DNA of 58,208 nt from Verrucomicrobiaceae bacterium (GTDB lineage: Bacteria; Verrucomicrobiota; Verrucomicrobiia; Verrucomicrobiales; Akkermansiaceae): positions 1-58,208 of the forward strand of contig JAIXPW010000007.1 of assembly GCA_027485995.1 (NCBI GenBank). The letters are read 5' to 3'. Below are positions 54,458 through 58,208 of this stretch, piece by piece. The stretch's first letter is position 1. Each line of letters opens with the position of its first letter. The notes beneath the pieces were generated by a model. It was not told the DNA's origin and searched no databases. It saw only the letters and a list, made by a program, of their open reading frames with translations. A program made the translations under genes and the position numbers.

Positions 54458-54840
54458 ACTGCCTGCTCGATACCTGCACGTTTCTCTGGATGACGGACCA
54501 GACAGAGAACCTCAGTCCGAGGGTCCGGGATTTGCTCGAAGACGGCTCGAACCTGATCGTCTTGAGCCAGATCTCGACCCTTGAAATCCAGATCAAGTAC
54601 AATCGCGGAAAGCTGCCACTGGGAATTCCCCCCAAGGACTTCGTGGCCCGCGCGGTGGATGAATTGGGACTGACCTACCTGGAGCTGGACGACGAACACG
54701 TGTTCGCGAAGGAGAAACTGCCGCTGCTGCATCGTGATCCCTTCGACCGCTTGCTGATCGCGCAGGCGCTGCATGAGGGCCTGGCCATGCTCACGCCGGA
54801 CCCCTTGATCGGTCCTTATCCGATTCGAGTGATCTGGTGA
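54454..54840 (+). CDS. PIN-domain toxin (VapC-type)
   Basis: 128 residues from the ATG at 54454, which overlaps the antitoxin stop by 4 bp. PIN active-site acids: NCLLDTCTFLWM (Asp6), LSQISTLEIQIK (Glu), HRDPFDRLLIAQAL (Asp) and the C-terminal TPDPLI (Asp). PIN toxins of this type cut RNA, often tRNA or rRNA, and are held inactive by the partner antitoxin. The C-terminal text RVIW ends the usual length. All four acidic positions are kept, so it should be active. Confidence 0.93.
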   Translation: MNCLLDTCTFLWMTDQTENLSPRVRDLLEDGSNLIVLSQISTLEIQIKYNRGKLPLGIPPKDFVARAVDELGLTYLELDDEHVFAKEKLPLLHRDPFDRLLIAQALHEGLAMLTPDPLIGPYPIRVIW

Positions 54841-54905
54841 GTGCCCAAGGATTTCCTGTCGCACGCTTTCCTTTTCCCGTGGCATCGGATTAGACTGTCG
54901 ATCTC

Positions 54906-55949
54906 ATGGACGCGCTGATCCATCATTTGGAAAACGGACAGGAACTTTCACCGCAGGAGGTGGAGGTGGCGGCGGAGCTGCTTTTGGACGGAGGCGTGGC
55001 GGATGAGAAGAAGGCCCGTCTGCTGGAGGCCTTTTCCCGCAAGGGAGAGACGGCGGCCGAGATCGCGGGCTTCGTCGAGGTCTTTCTCCAGCACGCGGTG
55101 GACCCGCATGTCGGACTGCTCGAACTGGAAGGCCCGACCATCGACGTTTGCGGCACTGGTGGCGACAAGCTGGATCTCTTCAATGTCTCGACCAGCGCGA
55201 TGTTTGTCGTCGCAGCGGCGGGCGGCATCGTCGTGAAGCATGGCAACCGCGGCATCACCTCGAAAAGCGGCGGCGCGGACGTGCTGGAGGCCCTCGGCAT
55301 CCGCATCGATCTGCCGGCGGAGGGTTTCCGGGACTGTTTGGAAAAAGCGGGCGTCGGATTCCTGTTCGCGCCGATGTATCATCCGGCGTTCAAGGCGGTG
55401 ATCGGCGTGAGAAAACTGCTCGCCGCGAAGGGTGTGCGGACGATTTTCAACCTGATCGGGCCCCTGCTGAACCCCGCCAAGCCGCAGTGCCAGCTCACCG
55501 GCGTGTTCAATCGCGAGCTGTGCCCGGTGTTCGCGGAGATCCTGCAACGGCTGGGTCGCGACAGCGCTTGGGTGGTCAACGGCACCACGGGCGATGGCCG
55601 GTCGGTCGATGAAATGAGCCTCATGGGATCGACCCGCATCTGCAAGGCCGGGGCCTATCAGGATGCGATCGATGAAGAGGTGCGGCCGCGCGATTTCGGG
55701 CTCGTGCATGCCGAGGTGGAGCAGCTCCAGGGCGGCGATGCCGAGGTCAATGCAGCCATCCTTCAGGACATTCTCAGCGGTCGGGAAACCGGACCGAAGC
55801 GCGACATGGTGCTGCTCAATGCCGGAGCCGCCATCGCCTGCTGCGGACTGGCGGATGACATCGGCGAGGGCATTGCGATCGGTCGTGAAGTCATCGCCAA
55901 CGGGTCGGCTCTCGATCGCCTGAAGCGACTGCAACTGGCGGCCCGGTGA
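54906..55949 (+). CDS. trpD: anthranilate phosphoribosyltransferase
   Basis: 347 residues, the normal TrpD length. The N-terminal helical domain (MDALIHHLENGQELSPQEVE) is followed by the PRPP-binding core: TIDVCGTGGDKLDLFNVSTS, VVKHGNRGITSKSGGADVLEALG (KHGNR contacts anthranilate/PRPP), FLFAPMYHPAFKAVIGVRK and IFNLIGPLLNPAKP. These are diagnostic. The enzyme makes phosphoribosyl-anthranilate in tryptophan synthesis. No other trp gene is nearby, so the pathway is dispersed. A small membrane-protein gene follows closely and may share the transcript. Confidence 0.96.
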   Translation: MDALIHHLENGQELSPQEVEVAAELLLDGGVADEKKARLLEAFSRKGETAAEIAGFVEVFLQHAVDPHVGLLELEGPTIDVCGTGGDKLDLFNVSTSAMFVVAAAGGIVVKHGNRGITSKSGGADVLEALGIRIDLPAEGFRDCLEKAGVGFLFAPMYHPAFKAVIGVRKLLAAKGVRTIFNLIGPLLNPAKPQCQLTGVFNRELCPVFAEILQRLGRDSAWVVNGTTGDGRSVDEMSLMGSTRICKAGAYQDAIDEEVRPRDFGLVHAEVEQLQGGDAEVNAAILQDILSGRETGPKRDMVLLNAGAAIACCGLADDIGEGIAIGREVIANGSALDRLKRLQLAAR

Positions 55950-55996
55950 AGGATTCGCCGATTGACCCGCAGGGCTTCGATTTCCAAGATCCGGCC

Positions 55997-56287
55997 ATGT
56001 CTGAGTTGATCGTGATTGGTTTATGTTCGATCGCCGGGCTTCTGGTCCTGATCCTGGTGGTCCTGATCAGGATCGCCGCGCGACTCAAGGGCATCGAACG
56101 ACGTCTGACCAAGTCCCGGCCGTCGGTGGTGACAGAGAAAGAGACTTCGTCGGTAGCCAGCTACGATGGTGCCTTCGGGAAATTCATCGGCGAGCGCCCG
56201 GAGTTGTTGGTCCTGAAGAAAAGCGAGCAGTTCGCCGCCTTCCGCAAGTGGCGGAAGGAGCAGGGGTTGAATTGGGAGGGGAAGTGA
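55997..56287 (+). CDS. small membrane protein of unknown function
   Basis: 96 residues from the ATG at 55997; a GTG overlapping the trpD stop (55946) would add 17 hydrophilic residues. Residues 1-28 form one membrane helix (MSELIVIGLCSIAGLLVLIL and a basic stop-transfer RIAARLKGIERRL). The soluble tail ends in SYDGAFGKFIGERPELLVLKKSEQFAAFRKWRKEQGLNW, which looks like a conserved small domain. I do not recognise the family. It lies directly behind trpD and is probably transcribed with it. Confidence 0.7.
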   Translation: MSELIVIGLCSIAGLLVLILVVLIRIAARLKGIERRLTKSRPSVVTEKETSSVASYDGAFGKFIGERPELLVLKKSEQFAAFRKWRKEQGLNWEGK

Positions 56288-56332
56288 ACCCGGGGGCGGG
56301 GTGCCAACTCGGGATGGGCGGAGGGGGGAGAG

Positions 56333-56367
56333 ATTGAACATTGAACGTCCAACATCGAACGTCGAAG
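56333..56367. repeat. degenerate TTGAACATTGAACG repeat patch
   Basis: Units ATTGAAC, ATTGAACGTCCAAC, ATCGAACGTCGAA follow one another between two small hypothetical genes. Same architecture as the patches at 10807, 12188, 24752 and 49250. Confidence 0.6.
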
Positions 56368-56430
56368 GGATGGCCCAATCAAATCTGGTGCTCGGGCATT
56401 TTTTCGTTATTGAACTACTCTGTTAGGAAG

Positions 56431-56799
56431 ATGATGTCGCTGTTTCCATGGACTCGAGCCTATCGCGCAAAGAAGTTTGCGCACCAAAGCGATTTTGGAC
56501 GGCGCTTCGGTTGGATCATCGAGCGGGATGGAATTCCAATCGGAGAGTTGGAATACATCCGTTGGGATTCGAACATGCAGTTCTGGCATGAGTACTCGGT
56601 GTTCTGGCACAGCGAAGCGGATGCTTGCATTGAAGCGGAACCGGACGGGTGGGATTTGCAGAAGATTATCTTGCGCAACAAGCGCTACCCCGATGTCGCA
56701 ATTTCGCATTTTCTCATATCAGCCCAAGCCAAAGGGGTAGTTTCAGTCCGAGGGGCCTTCGTCCCGATCGAGCGCTTCGAAATTGATCAAGCTCTTTGA
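56431..56799 (+). CDS. hypothetical protein, low-GC
   Basis: 122 residues from the ATG at 56431 (a second ATG follows at once). No signal peptide or membrane segment. The sequence is rich in aromatic residues: MMSLFPWTRAYRAKKF, GIPIGELEYIRWDSNMQFWHEYSVFWHS and then DGWDLQKIILRNKRYPDVAISHF. I do not recognise a family; the spacing of W and Y suggests a small beta-rich domain. It reads AT-richer than its neighbours, and a CTGTTAGG octamer sits 5 bp before the start. It may be a recent arrival or a conserved orphan. Confidence 0.6.
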   Translation: MMSLFPWTRAYRAKKFAHQSDFGRRFGWIIERDGIPIGELEYIRWDSNMQFWHEYSVFWHSEADACIEAEPDGWDLQKIILRNKRYPDVAISHFLISAQAKGVVSVRGAFVPIERFEIDQAL

Positions 56800-56892
56800 G
56801 GGAGTTTAGGGTCGGCTCCATCGATTCATCTTCGAGACTCGCCTACCCGCACTCCAAGGAGCTTCTCTCGGAGTGGGACGCTCCAGAGACGG

Positions 56893-56917
56893 ACTGGAGC
56901 TGGAAGCTCCAGCTACG
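56893..56917 (-). terminator. 25-bp hairpin element after the GH94-like stop
   Basis: Read on the minus strand it is CGTAGCTGGAGC, TTCCA, GCTCCAGT; the stem CTGGAGC pairs with GCTCCAG. It begins 1 bp after the TAA at 56919-56921. It matches the element at 8063-8087 in 21 of 25 positions, in the same orientation relative to the gene. Confidence 0.55.
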
Positions 56918-56918
56918 G

Positions 56919-58208
56919 TTAAGATTCTGGGAGGGTGATTTCCAGGGTGTTGGGGCCGTTCACGAGGAGATGGTTGAAGGCGGAAACATCGAGCGAGCGG
57001 CCTGTCGTGCGGTAGGGGTTTCCCGTGCAGGGGGTGCTTTCGAGAGTGGTGCCGTTGAGGATGATGGTCGTTTCCGAGCTGGGAGCATCGTGGCGGAAGA
57101 TGACCTTGAGATCGTGGCCTTCCCAGAGGATCGAGGCGGTCATTTCCGGCAGACTGGAGGGCATGATGGGATCGAGGATGAGTCGATCATAGCGCCTGCG
57201 GATGCCGAGGATGCGGCTTCTCACAAGATGGCAGAAGATGCCGGGGCCGCTGGAGTAGAGACGCCAGCCGCCGGCGACGGGGACCTTGCCCTCGACGATT
57301 TCCGGGTAGCGTTCGGCGGCTTCGTAGCGGTCGTGGACCTGGGCATCCGAGCTGCTGAAATAGAGGTTCGCCTGACGCGGCAAGGCATGGGGCACGGCCT
57401 CGGTGACGCCGACGGGATTGATCTGCTGGAGACCTTTCCAAAGCGCATCCGACTCGCCAAGGATGGAGAGCATTTCCAAGTAGCGGAGGTGGGCGTGGGT
57501 GTAGAAGACGCCGATCTCACGAGAGAAGGCGGCGGAGCTTTCGGCGCGCTCGAAGATGTCGCGCGGACCCCCGCGATACTGCGTGGGTCGATCCATGAGA
57601 CGGGCTCCGTCAGCGGCGAGCAGGTGCTGGCGGATGATGGCGAGATGCTTCATGGCTTCTTCCTTCGTAAAGAGGCCTGAAATGATGGCGCGCTTCATCG
57701 GCAGGAGGCGATGATGGATGCCGGTCTCGGTGTCGGCTGGATGGAGGAGGGGGCGGCCGGATTTTCAATCGTCATCGAAGACGAAGAATCCGCAGGCGAT
57801 GCCATCGGGCAGGAGCCAGCGATGGAAGTCCTCCTTCACGGCGTCCGCGAATCCGGCGACGCCGGGGATGGTTTTTCCGGACTGCTTTTCGAGGGTCTCC
57901 AGTCGACGCAGGACCTGATAGGAAAGCGCGACCGTCCAGGCGCTGACCATGTGCTCGCGGAGTTCGGGGCGGGCGGGCTGGAGGGAGTCGTCCCAATCGC
58001 CTTCGCCGTATCTCAGCAACGCGGTGCCGGGGAAGCATTGCTTGCGCATCCACGCAACGGCGGCGGCGGCGTGATCGAGGATGGAGCTGGGCTTTCCAAT
58101 CGGGCGCGCGGTGTTGGCATCGGTCCAGTCAACGGCCTCGTCGAGGAAGGCGAAATCGGAAGTGGCTTCGAGGTAATCGCAGAGCGCCTTGAGCGGCCAG
58201 AGCGGGAT
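56919..58208 (-). pseudogene. GH94-like glycoside phosphorylase, 5' end outside window, with in-frame TGA
   Basis: The frame is open from the right edge: IPLWPLKALCDYLEATSDFA, then LRYGEGDWDDSLQP (the GDW-D catalytic Asp region of GH94 phosphorylases), EHMVSAWTVALSYQV and GFFVFDDD. A TGA at 57765-57767 follows, and directly after it the same frame continues KSGRPLLHPADTETGIHHRL, LPMKRAIISGLFTKEEA, YRGGPRDIFERAESSAAFSRE and a C-terminal beta domain. So a single TGA (perhaps from CGA) interrupts otherwise well-kept text. GH94 enzymes cleave cellobiose-type bonds by phosphorolysis. A nonsense mutation or sequencing error are the choices; restart at the ATG (57698) would make only the C-terminal part. 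Confidence 0.8.

Overview
The window looks like a chromosomal piece of a high-GC member of the Verrucomicrobiota, probably a Luteolibacter/Haloferula-like Verrucomicrobiales. The evidence is the gene content: a DUF1592-type planctomycete cytochrome protein followed by a Tat-exported DUF1552 protein, a DUF1080 lamin-G-like protein, a small c-type cytochrome lipoprotein, a BatA/VWA/PA14 protein, a DUF4091/GH123-like protein, a glycine-rich RRM protein, and several GH1/GH39/GH94-type sugar enzymes. No 16S or marker protein is available to fix the genus. I see no rRNA or tRNA gene and no CRISPR array.

Layout. 1-4 kb: an OmpH/Skp-like protein cut by the window edge, an RlmM-like methyltransferase, an RRM protein, a DUF1080 protein and an AlkA-like glycosylase. 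4-9 kb: the DUF1592/DUF1552 pair and a secreted alpha/beta hydrolase. 9-19 kb: mostly housekeeping (galM, a GAF protein, a KH/R3H protein, DoxX, a thioesterase, an FAD oxidoreductase, a flotillin-like protein, an ornithine cyclodeaminase homologue, a cytochrome lipoprotein, a DEAD-box helicase). 19-27 kb: a decayed REP-associated (Y1) transposase, RNase R, a prepilin-like protein, GH39 and GH1 glycosidases and a spermidine-synthase-like protein. 27-32 kb: MoxR-DUF58-BatA/VWA, with the moxR frame broken. 32-43 kb: a Ski2-like helicase, an unusual two-domain secreted protease-like protein, and AddA/AddB-like helicase-nuclease subunits.

43.1-47.9 kb is the accessory part. It holds a UPF0175 antitoxin with only a stub of its PIN toxin, an overlapping two-gene unit (PHP phosphoesterase fused to an SMC/ABC-type ATPase, then a Schlafen/AlbA_2 protein with a HATPase-like C-terminus), and what looks like the last codons of a type I restriction methylase (hsdM). 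This is the best candidate in the window for a poorly described defence-type system. It sits beside addAB and reads AT-richer than its surroundings by eye. 47.9-58.2 kb: a coiled-coil hypothetical protein preceded by a perfect-period 21-bp tandem array, a C26 glutamine amidotransferase, the DUF4091 protein, a sugar porter with a large soluble insert, a Phd/VapC-type toxin-antitoxin pair with a palindromic operator, trpD, two small hypothetical proteins and a GH94-like phosphorylase interrupted by one in-frame TGA.

Outside the genes there are three layers of repeated sequence: (i) the octamer CTGTTAGR, at least 18 times on both strands, far above expectation; (ii) seven intergenic patches of degenerate 7-12 bp repeats, two of them folded into inverted repeats of about 100 bp; (iii) a 25-bp hairpin directly after two stop codons 48 kb apart. 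Two genes (moxR and the GH94 gene) carry a single lesion each in otherwise conserved sequence, so sequencing or assembly error must be considered beside true decay. All similarity statements come from reading motifs; no database search was possible.
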